Below are positions 8,235 to 21,424 of a stretch of 64,000 nt of DNA, one piece after another. Numbering within the stretch: position 1 is the first letter of the stretch; every line of letters starts with the position of its first letter. Made by a program: the position numbers and the translations under genes. The notes under the pieces are model-generated. The model did no database searches. It had not been told where the DNA came from and saw nothing but the letters and a program-made list of their open reading frames with translations. The stretch is from Marinomonas polaris DSM 16579 (GTDB lineage: Bacteria; Pseudomonadota; Gammaproteobacteria; Pseudomonadales; Marinomonadaceae): assembly GCF_900129155.1 (NCBI RefSeq), contig NZ_FQVF01000007.1, forward strand, positions 62,001 through 126,000, read 5' to 3'.

Positions 8235-9596
8235 CTATTTTTTTGCTAGTAACTTATTCGCTAAACGCTGCGCATGAGCAGAATGTTCAGCCATCAATTG
8301 TTGTCTATCAATCCCAATCGCATGACCATTTTCTACCGTCCATTTTCCCGCGATCATCACTCGATCAGCTTTTTGTGCACCACATAATAGAAGTGCCGCT
8401 AAAGGATCATGACTGCCTGAAAAGCGTAGTTCATCTAATTTAAAAAGCGCCAGATCAGCTTGCTTTCCAACGGCGATTTCGCCAATGTCTTCACGTCCAA
8501 GTACCGCTGCGGAACCTTTGGTCGCCCAACGATAAGCATCGAAGTGAGAAACATTGGCGGAACCATAGCGTAATCGTTGAATATATAAAGCTTGGCGAAC
8601 TTCCATAATCATATTTGAGCCGTCATTTGACGCGGAACCATCAACACCGAGTCCAACCAAGGCGCCAGCTGCTTCTAGTTCATTATTTCGTGCAATACCC
8701 GAACCCAGCATCATGTTTGAGGTTGGACAATGGCAAATTCCCACTTTGGCTTTACCTAACCGAATAATTTCATCTTCATCAAAATGAATACCGTGTGCTA
8801 ACCACGTTCTATCATGTAACCAGCCGACGCTTTCTAAATAGTCGACGGTACGCATACCAAAGCGCTTTAGACAAAAATCTTCTTCATCTAAGGTCTCGGC
8901 AAGATGAGTGTGTAATCTTACATTTTCGGCTTTTGCTAATTCCGCGCTGCTTTTCATAATGTCTGTGGTGACTGAAAAAGGCGAACAGGGTGCTAAAGCG
9001 ATTTGAATCATCGCGCCTTCACCTCGCTGATGATGGGCTTTAATCAATCGCGCGCTGTCATCAATGATGGTTTTTTCATCTTGAACAGTAGATTGAGGAG
9101 GCAAACCGCCATCTTTTTCTCCCAAACTCATGGAACCACGAGTAAACATTGCGCGCATACCAAGAGACTTAGCAACATCAACTTGCACATCGATGGCATT
9201 TTCCATACCGGCGGGGAATAAGTAATGATGATCTGCAGCAAGCGTACAACCGGATTCCATTAATTCCACCATGGCAAGCTTGGTCGCGCTAGCAAGCATC
9301 TCCGGCTCTAATTCAGCCCAAAGCGGATAAAGAGTCTGTAACCAAGGAAATAACGCTTTATTAAGAGCATCTGGAAAAGCCCGAGTAAGCGTCTGATAAA
9401 AATGATGGTGCGTATTGATTAAACCAGGTAAGACAACATGATTAGAAGCATCAAAAATAACATCATAGTGGCTGGTGGGTGTTTTCCCAGCTGCAACCAA
9501 CTCACAAATTTTTCCATCACGAATCACCACACCATCATCCGCATTGAATGCCAATATCGCTTTAGGTGATTGAATCCAAGTCGCTCGCCCAATCAT
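8235..9596 (-). CDS. 8-oxoguanine deaminase (amidohydrolase)
   Basis: Converts 8-oxoguanine to urate by hydrolytic deamination; part of purine salvage and repair of oxidised bases. About 453 residues of the ATZ/TRZ amidohydrolase family. The metal-binding motif is NTHHHFYQTLTRAFPDA (histidines near 63-65), followed by HTHLAET, LAHGIHF and the aspartate in GLGVDGSASNDGSN. The segment ALFPWLQTLYPLWAEL is typical of the 8-oxoguanine subfamily rather than guanine deaminase GuaD. The ATG at 9596 has GAGG seven bases upstream and is preferred over the ATG at 9608. It is the last leftward gene before the putative origin. Confidence 0.88.
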   Translation of the reverse strand: MIGRATWIQSPKAILAFNADDGVVIRDGKICELVAAGKTPTSHYDVIFDASNHVVLPGLINTHHHFYQTLTRAFPDALNKALFPWLQTLYPLWAELEPEMLASATKLAMVELMESGCTLAADHHYLFPAGMENAIDVQVDVAKSLGMRAMFTRGSMSLGEKDGGLPPQSTVQDEKTIIDDSARLIKAHHQRGEGAMIQIALAPCSPFSVTTDIMKSSAELAKAENVRLHTHLAETLDEEDFCLKRFGMRTVDYLESVGWLHDRTWLAHGIHFDEDEIIRLGKAKVGICHCPTSNMMLGSGIARNNELEAAGALVGLGVDGSASNDGSNMIMEVRQALYIQRLRYGSANVSHFDAYRWATKGSAAVLGREDIGEIAVGKQADLALFKLDELRFSGSHDPLAALLLCGAQKADRVMIAGKWTVENGHAIGIDRQQLMAEHSAHAQRLANKLLAKK

Positions 9597-9779
9597 AGTA
9601 ATCCTCATCTTTGTCGTTTGATCTGATAAAGATTACTACAAAAGCAAAATAGTTACTCACAGGTGAATATTTTATGAATTGTCTTTCTTTCTCCACAATG
9701 ACTCACACACCAGCAAAAAGCAGGGTCTAGCGTAATTATTCACATTAGTGATATAGAAAAAATACGCCTAAATGGATTT

Positions 9780-10205
9780 TTTTTATTTATTTGCTTGTGG
9801 ATTAAATTTTAAAAAAAAATGCTGAATTTTGTGTTAAAAAACTGATAAATCCTTTTTAAACAACACCTTAATGTATTAACAATACAAAAAAACGCCTGTT
9901 GATAAGTATGGTGATAGGTTGATAAGAAGTTTTGCACAGTTTTTAACAACTTTGGCTTTAAAAATCGACTCTGTATAAGTAGCTGTTTTATGCACAGGTT
10001 CAGGTTATCCACACCACAAGATAACCAGCCCTGTCTTAACAAGATGTTATCTATGTAAATATTTAATAAATATAGTTTTTTTATTCTTATGCACAGATAT
10101 TTGCTTGCTATATAAACATAACAAACATAAAAGAACTTATATACTTACTTAAATATATTAATATTGATGACCGGGATAAGTGGGTTTCGATCTCTTTCTT
10201 TTTGG
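9780..10205. other. oriC: Probable chromosomal replication origin (oriC)
   Basis: An AT-rich gap of about 695 bp with no gene, directly upstream of mnmG as in E. coli and Vibrio. Four DnaA boxes of the form TTWTNCACA lie in the same direction: 9930-9938 (TTTTGCACA), 9988-9996 (TTATGCACA), 10005-10013 (perfect TTATCCACA) and 10087-10095 (TTATGCACA). A near match is at 9796-9804 on the other strand. Runs of A/T at 10020-10180 could be the unwinding region, and GATCTCTTTCTTT at 10189-10201 resembles the E. coli 13-mer. Genes point mainly away from this region on both sides. parAB lies 2.7 kb away. Confidence 0.8.
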
Positions 10206-10291
10206 AAATTTGCCTATATACTAAGCGGCCTCAATCGATGGTTGATCGTTTTTTATTCATTTTTCTATTTATTAGTAATACCGAGGTTCCT

Positions 10292-12181
10292 GTGGATTTC
10301 CCAAGTCGCTTTGATGTGATTGTGGTTGGTGGCGGACATGCTGGTACAGAAGCGGCTTTAGCTGCAGCACGTATGGGCGTTAAAACTTTGTTACTTTCTC
10401 ACAACATTGAAACTTTAGGACAAATGTCCTGTAACCCTGCCATTGGTGGCATTGGGAAGTCCCATCTTGTAAAAGAAATAGATGCTTTAGACGGCGCTAT
10501 GGCATTAGCAACGGATCAAGCTGGTATTCAATTTCGTACTTTGAATTCTCGCAAAGGTCCTGCTGTTCGAGCCACTCGTGCTCAAGCAGACCGTATATTA
10601 TATAAAGCGGCTATTCGTCATAAATTAGAAAACCAAGAAAATTTATGGCTTTTCCAACAATCTGCAGAAGATCTTGTTGTTGAAGATGGCGCTGCTCGCG
10701 GTGTCATTACTCAAACGGGTATACGTTTTAATAGTAAAACTGTTGTTTTAACAGCCGGTACTTTTTTAGGTGGTGTTATTCACATTGGCTTGCAAAACCA
10801 TTCAGGTGGTCGAGCTGGAGATCCACCATCCATTGGCTTGGCACAAAAACTACGTGCTTTGCCATTTCGTGTTGATCGCTTAAAAACAGGTACGCCACCT
10901 CGAATTGATGCTCGAACGGTTGATTTCTCAAAAATGCAAGCTCAGCCTGGTGATGATATTGATCCGGTCATGTCTTACATGGGCAATCGCGCAATGCACC
11001 CTCGTCAAATTGAGTGTTTTATTACTCATACCAACGAACGTACACACGATATTATTCGTGCGGGAATGGATAGATCACCTATGTACACTGGTGTGATTGA
11101 AGGTGTTGGTCCACGTTATTGCCCTTCTATTGAAGATAAAATCGTACGTTTCGCCGATAAAAACTCACATCAAATTTTTATTGAGCCAGAAGGTTTAACG
11201 ACACACGAACTTTATCCAAATGGTATTTCGACTTCTTTGCCATTTGATGTACAAATTGAGCTAGTTCGTTCGATGAAAGGCATGGAAAATGCTCATATCA
11301 TTCGTCCAGGATATGCGATTGAATACGATTATTTTAATCCGCAAGATTTGAAATATTCCTTAGAAACCAAACATATGCCTGGTTTGTTTTTTGCTGGACA
11401 AATCAATGGTACAACAGGCTACGAAGAAGCGGGTGCCCAAGGCTTACTTGCTGGTTTAAACGCGGCTTTGCTTGCACAAGATAAAGATGCTTGGACACCT
11501 CGACGTGATGAAGCATATCTAGGTGTACTAGTCGATGATTTGATCAGTATGGGTACAAAAGAACCATATCGTATGTTCACTAGTCGTGCGGAATATCGTT
11601 TGATTTTACGTGAAGATAACGCCGACATGCGTTTAACAGAGAAGGGCCGTGAACTTGGCTTGGTATCCGATGAACGTTGGGCTGCCTTCTGCAAAAAACG
11701 CGAAGCGATTGAGTTAGAAACACAGCGGCTTAAATCTAGCTGGATTGTGCCAAATACGCCTGAAGCGGATAGCATTAATCCAAAACTAGAAACACCGATT
11801 ACTCATGAGTACAGTTTATTAGATTTGCTTAAACGTCCGAATATTGTTTATTCCGATATTGCGAATTTGAAAAACGGTCTTGATGAGCCGGTAGATGAGC
11901 AAGTTTCTGAGCAAGTTCAAATTGCGGTAAAATACGCGGGTTATATCACTCGTCAAGCAGAAGATATTGAGCGTTTACGTCGTCAGGAAAATACGGCATT
12001 GCCTGATGATTTGGATTATTCCAAGATGGAAGGCTTATCAAATGAGATCAAACAAAAGTTGACTCAGTTGCGTCCAGCCACGCTTGCTGCGGCTTCTCGA
12101 ATCCAAGGTGTAACGCCTGCTGCGGTATCCTTACTATTAATTCACTTGAAAAAACGTGCGATTGCGCGCAAAAGTGCCTAG
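10292..12181 (+). CDS. mnmG: tRNA uridine-5-carboxymethylaminomethyl modification enzyme MnmG (GidA)
   Basis: With MnmE, installs the cmnm5 group on wobble uridine 34 of several tRNAs, using FAD and methylene-tetrahydrofolate. The protein is 629 residues, the standard length, if translation begins at the GTG at 10292; GAGG lies six bases before it and the peptide then opens [20 protein letters not shown] with the FAD loop at residues 13-18. The open frame extends back to 10202 but that stretch lacks homology. Other family signatures are [20 protein letters not shown] and [21 protein letters not shown]. It is the first gene right of the putative origin. Confidence 0.97.
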   Translation: MDFPSRFDVIVVGGGHAGTEAALAAARMGVKTLLLSHNIETLGQMSCNPAIGGIGKSHLVKEIDALDGAMALATDQAGIQFRTLNSRKGPAVRATRAQADRILYKAAIRHKLENQENLWLFQQSAEDLVVEDGAARGVITQTGIRFNSKTVVLTAGTFLGGVIHIGLQNHSGGRAGDPPSIGLAQKLRALPFRVDRLKTGTPPRIDARTVDFSKMQAQPGDDIDPVMSYMGNRAMHPRQIECFITHTNERTHDIIRAGMDRSPMYTGVIEGVGPRYCPSIEDKIVRFADKNSHQIFIEPEGLTTHELYPNGISTSLPFDVQIELVRSMKGMENAHIIRPGYAIEYDYFNPQDLKYSLETKHMPGLFFAGQINGTTGYEEAGAQGLLAGLNAALLAQDKDAWTPRRDEAYLGVLVDDLISMGTKEPYRMFTSRAEYRLILREDNADMRLTEKGRELGLVSDERWAAFCKKREAIELETQRLKSSWIVPNTPEADSINPKLETPITHEYSLLDLLKRPNIVYSDIANLKNGLDEPVDEQVSEQVQIAVKYAGYITRQAEDIERLRRQENTALPDDLDYSKMEGLSNEIKQKLTQLRPATLAAASRIQGVTPAAVSLLLIHLKKRAIARKSA

Positions 12182-12232
12182 AATCATCAGCCGATAATCC
12201 CTAATTGCTATCTTTATAGAAATGGATCGACT

Positions 12233-12859
12233 GTGACACACTTTGACACTATTCAAAAAGGCGCCCAACAAATGGGCGCTGCTTTATCTGATGAAACGAT
12301 TCAGACTCTTGTAAAATACCTAGCCATGCTAGAAAAGTGGAACAAGGCTTATAACCTGACTGCTATTCGTGATGTTGAGCAAATGATCTCTTTGCACTTA
12401 TTAGACAGTTTGGCGACTTTACCCTTTATAACAGGGGACAATATTATAGATGTTGGTACTGGACCTGGCTTACCTGGTATGGTGCTTGCTATATGTTACC
12501 CTGAAAAACGTTTCACCTTGCTTGATAGTAACGGCAAAAAAACACGTTTCTTGACGCAAGTTAAGATGGAATTGGGCATTCATAACGCCACGGTGGCAAA
12601 TGAACGGGTTGAAAAACACAGTCACCAAGGGGAATACGATCACGTTATTTCTCGAGCTTTTGCTTCATTACAAGATATGATTAATTGGACTTTACCTCTT
12701 CCAAAAGAGACAGGTAATTTTCTAGCCATGAAAGGGGTTTACCCTAGTGAAGAAATAGCGGCGCTACCAAAAGAGGTTGGTTTAGTATCTGTAGAGCCTC
12801 TTAATGTGCCAAATATTCAGGCGGAGCGTCACATGGTAGTGATGACGCGTAAAGGATAA
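12233..12859 (+). CDS. rsmG: 16S rRNA (guanine527-N7)-methyltransferase RsmG (GidB)
   Basis: Methylates N7 of G527 in the 530 loop of 16S rRNA. The 208 residues are of normal length. The SAM-binding motif DVGTGPGLPGMVLA and the preceding NLTAIRD-x-HLLDSL region are family signatures. It starts at a GTG with a modest GGA upstream. It lies 51 bp after mnmG and ends three bases before parA, so mnmG-rsmG-parA-parB form one probable transcription unit, a conserved origin-proximal arrangement. Confidence 0.97.
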   Translation: MTHFDTIQKGAQQMGAALSDETIQTLVKYLAMLEKWNKAYNLTAIRDVEQMISLHLLDSLATLPFITGDNIIDVGTGPGLPGMVLAICYPEKRFTLLDSNGKKTRFLTQVKMELGIHNATVANERVEKHSHQGEYDHVISRAFASLQDMINWTLPLPKETGNFLAMKGVYPSEEIAALPKEVGLVSVEPLNVPNIQAERHMVVMTRKG

Positions 12860-12862
12860 ATC

Positions 12863-13630
12863 ATGGCAAGAATCATCGCAGTTACCAACCAAAAAGGTGG
12901 TGTGGGCAAAACCACCACCTGTGTCAATTTAGCGGCATCACTGGCGGCAATGAAGCGCCGAGTATTATTAATCGATTTAGATCCGCAAGGTAATGCGACC
13001 ACTGGAAGTGGCTTTACTAAAGAAGAGTTAGACACTAGCGTTTACGACGTATTGATTGGTTCTCATGGCGTAAAAGAAGTCATGAAAAAAAGCATGCCTG
13101 GAGATTATTGGGTATTGCCTGCAAACGGTGATTTAACTGGTGCAGAAGTGGTTTTACTTGATTTACCGAGTAAAGAAACCCGTCTGCGTGCTGGCCTGTA
13201 CGAAGTCGACAGTGACTTCGATTACATCTTACTAGACTGTCCACCTGCATTGAATATGCTGACGGTAAATGCTTTAGCCGCTTCTCAAGGTGTATTGATT
13301 CCGGTGCAATGTGAATATTACGCGTTAGAAGGGTTAACAGCGTTATTGCAAACGATCAATCGTATTACTCAAGCGTTAAATCCGTCTCTAGAGGTCGAAG
13401 GTATTTTACGAACCATGTATGATCCTCGCCCCAGCTTAACGCATGATGTATCTAGTCAACTTCATAAGCATTTTGGCAGCAAGGTTTATGATACCGTGAT
13501 CCCTCGAAATATTCGTTTGGCGGAATCACCAAGTTACGGTTTACCTGTTTTGCATTATGAGAAACAGTCTCGTGGAGCTATCGCTTACCTCGCCTTAGCG
13601 GGTGAGTTTATTCGAAAATCTGTCGCATAA
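12863..13630 (+). CDS. parA: Chromosome-partitioning ATPase ParA (Soj)
   Basis: A 255-residue deviant Walker-A ATPase that binds nucleoid DNA and moves ParB-bound origins apart. The P-loop with signature lysine is KGGVGKTT (K11 to T18). Walker A' (LLIDLDPQGNAT) and Walker B (YILLDCPPALN) follow. The size and the absence of an N-terminal helix-turn-helix identify the chromosomal (type Ib-like) form rather than plasmid ParA. The start has a short gap to rsmG. parB follows 45 bp later. Confidence 0.96.
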   Translation: MARIIAVTNQKGGVGKTTTCVNLAASLAAMKRRVLLIDLDPQGNATTGSGFTKEELDTSVYDVLIGSHGVKEVMKKSMPGDYWVLPANGDLTGAEVVLLDLPSKETRLRAGLYEVDSDFDYILLDCPPALNMLTVNALAASQGVLIPVQCEYYALEGLTALLQTINRITQALNPSLEVEGILRTMYDPRPSLTHDVSSQLHKHFGSKVYDTVIPRNIRLAESPSYGLPVLHYEKQSRGAIAYLALAGEFIRKSVA

Positions 13631-13675
13631 TTACTGTTTTATAAGCGTACTTTAATACCAATTAGGGTTAATGAA

Positions 13676-14560
13676 ATGACGATGAAAAAAAGAGGTCTAG
13701 GTCGTGGCTTAGATGCATTATTAGCACCACAATCAACTCCAACCAATGAGGCTGATAGTGGCTCTAATAGTGAGCAAATAAAAGGCCTAACTTATTTACC
13801 TGTGGATTGGCTTTCTAAAGGTAAATTTCAACCTCGTCGTGATATGAACCCTGCGCAATTAGAAGATCTCGCGGCTTCAATTCGTAATCAAGGTATTATG
13901 CAGCCTATTGTTGTACGACCAAGTGGCCACAATCAATATGAAATTATCGCGGGTGAACGCCGCTGGCGAGCTGCCAAATTGGCCGATTTAAAGCAGGTTC
14001 CTGTCATCGTTCGTCATGTTGAAGATGCGGATGCCGTGGTTCTTGCTTTGATTGAAAATATTCAACGTGAAGACCTAAACCCAGTAGAAGAAGCATTAGC
14101 TCTACAACGTCTAGTTGAAGATTTTCACCTTACTCAACAAGAAGTTGCAGATACCGTTGGTAAATCTCGTTCAACTGTAGCGAATCTATTACGTTTGTTA
14201 GGATTGACGCCTGAAGTTCGTCGTTTGTTAGAACATGGTGATATTGAAATGGGCCATGCGCGAGCTTTATTACCTTTAGAGCATGACAAACAAATTCAAG
14301 CGGCGTCACAAGTTGTCACTAAATCCTTGTCTGTCCGTGAGACGGAAAGATTGGTGAAAAACTTCCAAGTTATTGAAAAAAATGAAGATAGCAAACCTAT
14401 CCTGCCAGATTTAAGTGCAGAAGCAGAACGCATTAGTCAAAAAATTAATGCGGCGGTAAAAATACAACCTTCAGCCAAAGGAAAAGGTAAGTTGGTTATT
14501 GAGTACCGTAACCCAGAACACCTAGAACTCTTGATTAGCGAACTGCTTGTAGGGAAATGA
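13676..14560 (+). CDS. parB: Chromosome-partitioning protein ParB (Spo0J)
   Basis: A 294-residue CTP-dependent DNA clamp that loads at parS and recruits ParA. It begins with the basic tail KKRGLGRGLDALL. The ParB/Srx CTP-binding domain follows, with GIMQPIVVRP and GERRWRAAKLA. Next comes the helix-turn-helix (TQQEVADTVGKSRSTVANLLRLL), and then a C-terminal dimer domain ending in LELLISELL. Translation may start at 13676 or at the second ATG at 13682. No perfect parS site was noticed in this window. Confidence 0.96.
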   Translation: MTMKKRGLGRGLDALLAPQSTPTNEADSGSNSEQIKGLTYLPVDWLSKGKFQPRRDMNPAQLEDLAASIRNQGIMQPIVVRPSGHNQYEIIAGERRWRAAKLADLKQVPVIVRHVEDADAVVLALIENIQREDLNPVEEALALQRLVEDFHLTQQEVADTVGKSRSTVANLLRLLGLTPEVRRLLEHGDIEMGHARALLPLEHDKQIQAASQVVTKSLSVRETERLVKNFQVIEKNEDSKPILPDLSAEAERISQKINAAVKIQPSAKGKGKLVIEYRNPEHLELLISELLVGK

Positions 14561-14724
14561 AGCAATTCGTGACAAGTACGTTTTTCTATCTAGACAAGAT
14601 GCCTTGAAAGTGATCGTGTGAATCGGTTTAAGTTGAACAAGGCAGCTATTACCCATATAATGCCTCGAATTTTGTAAATCATCACATTGATTGCACTTTT
14701 ATAGTGCGAAAAGAGAGTTGGGTA

Positions 14725-15132
14725 ATGGAGACAAAAAAGCCACTAAGCGCGAGTGCAATTATTAGCGCTAAAAAGAAGGCTATATTTCGTTTCCTTTTAT
14801 TACAATTATTGCTCACTTTTTTAGTTTCTTTGGGAATTTTTTACGTTGCTGGTGGTCTGTATGGGTACTCGTTTATATTGGGCGCTTTAACCAGCATATT
14901 GCCGAGTGTTTATATGGCTTGGCGAATCTTCGGTTACAAAGGGACTCGTCCAGCAAAAGATGTCGTTAGATCATTCTATCGAGGAGAAGCCGGTAAGTTG
15001 GCTATGACAGTGGTTTTATTGTCGCTGGTTTTTCTTCTGATAAAACCATTAGCTGCAGGGGCTTTCTTTGCAGGTTTTGGCGGTGCAATTTTGAGCCATT
15101 GGCTCAGTCCTATCGTGCTAAGAAATACCTAG
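14725..15132 (+). CDS. atpI: ATP synthase protein I
   Basis: A small membrane protein (about 135 residues, four hydrophobic helices) encoded first in the atp operon. AtpI is a non-stoichiometric assembly factor proposed to help form the c-ring. Visible are a basic N-terminus, helices near LLLQLLLTFLVSLGIFYV and YSFILGALTSILPS, and the family-type segment FYRGEAGKLAMTVVLLS. The ATG at 14725 is chosen over the GTG at 14704 because it has a purine-rich GAGAGTTGGG before it. It lies about 165 bp after parB, a gap that probably holds the atp promoter. Confidence 0.88.
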   Translation: METKKPLSASAIISAKKKAIFRFLLLQLLLTFLVSLGIFYVAGGLYGYSFILGALTSILPSVYMAWRIFGYKGTRPAKDVVRSFYRGEAGKLAMTVVLLSLVFLLIKPLAAGAFFAGFGGAILSHWLSPIVLRNT

Positions 15133-15162
15133 TACGGTAGGCAATAGGATTTTAATCATTGA

Positions 15163-16029
<867 letters not shown>

Positions 16030-16071
16030 TAGTGTGTTCTTTAAAGTAATAATTTTTTAAACCTTATCTAA

Positions 16072-16353
<282 letters not shown>

Positions 16354-16410
16354 TATTCTGCAAAACTTTGCGGGAATGATTTTTAAACGACTAAAAGCGA
16401 GGGTATTAGC

Positions 16411-16881
16411 GTGAACTTAAATCTCACACTTCTAGGCCAAGCTATCTCGTTTGCTATTTTTGTCTGGTTCTGCATGAAATATGTGTGGCCACCAGTTATT
16501 GCTGCGCTCGAAGAGCGTAGCAAAAAAATTGCAGACGGTTTGGAAGCAGCGAACCGTGCTTCACGTGACCTTGAGTTGGCACAAGAACAAGCCTCTCAAA
16601 TATTACGTGAAAGCAAAGAGAACGCGGCCGAGATTATTGAACAAGCCAACAAACGTGCGAACCAAATGGTCGACGAGGCAAAAGAGCAGGTGATTGCCGA
16701 TGGCAAGCGTCTGCGCGAAGCAGCTCAAGCAGAGATCGAACAAGACGTTATGCGTGCTAAAGAAGCATTGCGTGCTCAAGTTTCCGTTCTTGCATTTGCT
16801 GGTGCCGAGAAGATTTTGGGAGCCACCATTGACGAAAAAGCACATAGCGAGATCGTTGAACAGCTCGCCAAAGAGCTTTAA
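16411..16881 (+). CDS. atpF: ATP synthase Fo subunit b
   Basis: A 156-residue peripheral stalk subunit that holds F1 against rotation. One N-terminal membrane helix ([23 protein letters not shown]) is followed by a long, highly charged right-handed coiled coil rich in Ala, Glu and Lys (about 35-130). The length equals that of the E. coli protein. It starts with GTG after GCGAGGG. Only one b gene is present, not a b/b' pair. Confidence 0.96.
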   Translation: MNLNLTLLGQAISFAIFVWFCMKYVWPPVIAALEERSKKIADGLEAANRASRDLELAQEQASQILRESKENAAEIIEQANKRANQMVDEAKEQVIADGKRLREAAQAEIEQDVMRAKEALRAQVSVLAFAGAEKILGATIDEKAHSEIVEQLAKEL

Positions 16882-16892
16882 GCGAGGGTCTA

Positions 16893-17429
16893 ATGGCTGA
16901 ATTAAAAACAGTCGCGCGACCGTACGCTAAAGCGGTTTTCGAAGTTGCTAGAGAGCAAGGTCATATTTCAGAGTGGGCAGATATGTTAAACATATTAGCT
17001 GCTGTGACTGTTGAACCTAAGCTTAAAAAAGCACTTGGGAATCCAGCTTTTAGTGCGGAAGAGAAGGCAAACGCTCTAGCGGACGTTTGTGCAGAAGTAA
17101 CAACAGAACAAGGCAAAGCATTTTTGTTAGCTCTTGCTGTGAATAAGCGTTTATCGCTTCTTCCTGCTATTTCTGAGTTATTTTTACAGTTCAAACTGAA
17201 TTTCGAAAAAGCCGTAAATGTTCAATTTACGTCTGCATTTGAATTAACAGTAGAACAAACACAAGCATTAGCCGCTTCACTGGCTAAAAAGTTGGACCGT
17301 ACAGTCAACTTAACCAGTGAAACAGACGCAAGCCTAATTGGTGGCGTGGTTATTCGTACAGGTGACTTAATCATCGACGGTTCAGTACGCGGTAAATTAG
17401 CGAAACTGGCCGAGGCGATAAACTCCTAG
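16893..17429 (+). CDS. atpH: ATP synthase F1 subunit delta
   Basis: A 178-residue subunit that joins the top of F1 to the b stalk. It begins LKTVARPYAKAVFEVAREQG, the helical domain that binds the alpha N-terminus, and ends in the conserved LIGGVVIRTGDLIIDGSVRGKLAKLAEAI region in outline. It starts 11 bases after atpF. Confidence 0.96.
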   Translation: MAELKTVARPYAKAVFEVAREQGHISEWADMLNILAAVTVEPKLKKALGNPAFSAEEKANALADVCAEVTTEQGKAFLLALAVNKRLSLLPAISELFLQFKLNFEKAVNVQFTSAFELTVEQTQALAASLAKKLDRTVNLTSETDASLIGGVVIRTGDLIIDGSVRGKLAKLAEAINS

Positions 17430-17467
17430 CGTTTCGTTAAATCGAAACCAGGGTTGAGGAATTTAGC

Positions 17468-19012
17468 ATGCAGCAACTGAATCCATCTGAGATCAGCGAG
17501 ATTATCAAGAAGCGCATCGAGAACCTCGATGTATCTTCTGATGCCCAAAATGAGGGCACAATTGTCAGCGTGGCAGACGGTATCGTTCTGATCCACGGCT
17601 TGGCAGATGTTATGTACGGGGAAATGATTGAATTCCCTGGTGGTATTTACGGTATTGCTTTGAACCTAGAGCGTGACTCTGTCGGTGCAGTAGTACTTGG
17701 TAAATACCAAGACCTTGTAGAAGGTCAAAAAGTTAAATGTACAGGTCGTATATTGGAAGTTCCAATCGGTCCTGAATTGCTTGGTCGTGTTGTTGACGCA
17801 TTGGGTAACCCAATCGACGGCAAAGGCGCTATCAATGCAAAACTAACTGATAAAGTTGAAAAAGTGGCGCCAGGCGTTATCGAACGTCAGTCAGTTGATC
17901 AACCGATTCAAACAGGTTACAAAGCCATTGACGCTATGGTGCCAATTGGTCGTGGTCAACGTGAGTTGATCATCGGTGACCGTCAGATTGGTAAGACTGC
18001 ATTAGCAATTGACACCATTATTGCTCAGAAAGATTCTGGCATTAAGTGTGTGTACGTAGCGATTGGTCAGAAACAATCTACAATTGCTAACGTCGTGCGT
18101 AAGCTTGAAGAAGCTGGCGCAATGGAATACACCACAGTAGTAGCAGCTGGCGCATCTGATCCAGCAGCAATGCTTTACATAGCGCCGTACACTGGCTGTA
18201 CTATGGGTGAATATTTCCGTGACCGCGGTGAAGACGCATTGATCATTTATGATGATTTGACCAAGCAAGCTTGGGCTTACCGTCAGATATCTTTGCTTCT
18301 ACGTCGTCCGCCAGGTCGTGAAGCCTACCCAGGTGACGTATTCTACCTTCACTCTCGTCTTCTTGAGCGTGCATCACGTGTAAACGTTGATTACGTAGAG
18401 AAATTCACCAATGGTGAAGTGAAAGGCAAAACGGGTTCTTTGACCGCATTGCCAATCATCGAGACTCAAGGTGGTGACGTATCTGCATTCGTACCAACCA
18501 ACGTTATCTCCATCACAGATGGTCAGATATTCTTGGAAACGAGCTCGTTTAACGCCGGTATTCGTCCAGCGATGAACGCAGGTATTTCGGTATCTCGTGT
18601 AGGTGGTGCAGCACAAACTAAGATCGTCAAGAAACTTGGCGGTGGTATTCGTCTTGCATTGGCTCAGTACCGTGAATTGGCGGCTTTCGCTCAGTTCGCA
18701 TCTGACCTAGACGAAGCGACTCGTAAGCAGTTAGAGCACGGTAAACAGGTTACTGAACTGATGAAACAAAAGCAGTTCTCTCCTATGTCTGTAGCTGATA
18801 TGGGCGTAGTTCTTTACGCTGCTAATGATGGCTTCCTTGAAGATGTTGAAACAAGCAAAATTGGTAGTTTTGAAACTGCTTTGTTGAGCTACATGAACAG
18901 TGAACACACTGATCTTATGGCTGACATTAACAAAACTGGTAATTTTAACGGCGAGATTGAAGCGACCTTTAAAGCGGCAATCGAGAAGTTTAAAGCGACG
19001 CAAACTTGGTAA
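17468..19012 (+). CDS. atpA: ATP synthase F1 subunit alpha
   Basis: A 514-residue regulatory nucleotide-binding subunit of the F1 hexamer. The N-terminus [17 protein letters not shown] is typical. The P-loop is GDRQIGKT near residues 169-176. The conserved [11 protein letters not shown] supplies the arginine finger. Its length is standard (513 in E. coli). A 10-bp perfect hairpin follows the gene in the gap before atpG. Confidence 0.98.
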   Translation: MQQLNPSEISEIIKKRIENLDVSSDAQNEGTIVSVADGIVLIHGLADVMYGEMIEFPGGIYGIALNLERDSVGAVVLGKYQDLVEGQKVKCTGRILEVPIGPELLGRVVDALGNPIDGKGAINAKLTDKVEKVAPGVIERQSVDQPIQTGYKAIDAMVPIGRGQRELIIGDRQIGKTALAIDTIIAQKDSGIKCVYVAIGQKQSTIANVVRKLEEAGAMEYTTVVAAGASDPAAMLYIAPYTGCTMGEYFRDRGEDALIIYDDLTKQAWAYRQISLLLRRPPGREAYPGDVFYLHSRLLERASRVNVDYVEKFTNGEVKGKTGSLTALPIIETQGGDVSAFVPTNVISITDGQIFLETSSFNAGIRPAMNAGISVSRVGGAAQTKIVKKLGGGIRLALAQYRELAAFAQFASDLDEATRKQLEHGKQVTELMKQKQFSPMSVADMGVVLYAANDGFLEDVETSKIGSFETALLSYMNSEHTDLMADINKTGNFNGEIEATFKAAIEKFKATQTW

Positions 19013-19019
19013 TGAGTTT

Positions 19020-19046
19020 GGTGACAAGCGATTAAAGCTTGTCACC
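19020..19046 (+). other. Intercistronic hairpin between atpA and atpG
   Basis: A perfect 10-bp stem (GGTGACAAGC at 19020-19029, complement at 19037-19046) with a 7-base loop. It lacks a T tract, so it is more likely an RNA-processing or stability element than a terminator. Confidence 0.55.
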
Positions 19047-19094
19047 ACTTTCTTGCAGTTTGTGAAATAACATTCTCACAAGGGCAGTTCTATT

Positions 19095-19955
19095 ATGGCA
19101 GTCGGAAAAGAGATACGTACTCAGATTTCGAGCATTAACAATACGCGTAAAATTACTCGTGCTATGGAAAAAGTAGCTGCAAGTAAAACGCGTAAAGCTC
19201 AGGATCGTATGGCCGCTTCTCGTCCGTATGCGGAACGAATTCGCCAAGTAGTTGGTCATTTGGCCAACGCGAATCCTGAGTATAAACACCGTTACCTTAC
19301 CGAACGTGAGGCGAAGCGTGTTGGTTATATCGTAATCTCTTCTGATCGTGGTTTATGTGGTGGTTTGAACGTTAACGTGTTCAAAAAAGCCATTAGAGAT
19401 ATGAAACAGTTTGCTGATACTGGTGTTGAAATAGACATCTGTGCGATTGGTGGCAAAGCCGTTTCATTCTTTCGTAACTACGGCGGAAATGTAACAGCAG
19501 CCTTCACCGGTTTAGGTGATGCACCAAAAGCTGACGACTTAGTCGGTAGCGTAAAGGTGATGCTAGACGCATTTGATGAAGGTCGTATTGATCGTCTTTA
19601 TGTGGTTTCAAATGAGTTCGTGAATACCATGACTCAAAACCCGACGGTTGAACAACTTTTGCCATTAAAAGCGGAAGAGAATACAGAGTTAAAGCACCAC
19701 TGGGATTACATTTATGAACCGGAAGCCGTTGAAATTTTGAACGAATTATTGGTTCGCTATATTGAATCTCAAGTATATCAGTCAGTGGTTGAGAATATTG
19801 CGTGTGAACAAGCAGCTCGTATGCTTGCGATGAAAAACGCAACAGACAACGCCGGCGATATCATTGATGAATTGCAGTTGGTGTACAACAAGGCTCGTCA
19901 AGCAGCGATTACTCAGGAAATTTCTGAGATAGTCAGCGGCGCGGCAGCGGTTTAA
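19095..19955 (+). CDS. atpG: ATP synthase F1 subunit gamma
   Basis: The 286-residue central rotor shaft. The N-terminal helix is [21 protein letters not shown], with the conserved segment [11 protein letters not shown] and the C-terminal helix [19 protein letters not shown] running back along the shaft. Length matches E. coli (287). The ATG follows a purine-rich AAGGGCAG. Confidence 0.97.
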   Translation: MAVGKEIRTQISSINNTRKITRAMEKVAASKTRKAQDRMAASRPYAERIRQVVGHLANANPEYKHRYLTEREAKRVGYIVISSDRGLCGGLNVNVFKKAIRDMKQFADTGVEIDICAIGGKAVSFFRNYGGNVTAAFTGLGDAPKADDLVGSVKVMLDAFDEGRIDRLYVVSNEFVNTMTQNPTVEQLLPLKAEENTELKHHWDYIYEPEAVEILNELLVRYIESQVYQSVVENIACEQAARMLAMKNATDNAGDIIDELQLVYNKARQAAITQEISEIVSGAAAV

Positions 19956-19972
19956 GGTATTTAGGTATTTAA

Positions 19973-21361
<1,389 letters not shown>

Positions 21362-21371
21362 CCATCACGCG

Positions 21372-21401
21372 TAGCAAAAGCGTTGTAAAACGCTTTTGCT
21401 A
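21372..21401 (+). other. Intercistronic hairpin between atpD and atpC
   Basis: A perfect 11-bp stem (TAGCAAAAGCG at 21372-21382, complement at 21391-21401) with an 8-base loop and no T tract. It may act as an RNA-processing or partial-attenuation signal that lowers epsilon subunit output. Confidence 0.5.
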
Positions 21402-21424
21402 AGTATGACTAAGAGAGGCAACTT

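Noticed and set aside
10202..10291. N-terminal extension of mnmG from the ATG at 10202
   Set aside because: The extra 30 residues show no family similarity, and a GTG at 10292 with GAGG before it gives the standard 629-residue protein.
11419..11775. 118-codon open frame antisense to mnmG
   Set aside because: A shadow of the strongly conserved mnmG reading frame; no ribosome site or family similarity.
9600..14700. A parS site near parAB
   Set aside because: No sequence close to TGTTTCACGTGAAACA was seen in the parts searched by eye; CACGTG cores elsewhere lack matching flanks.
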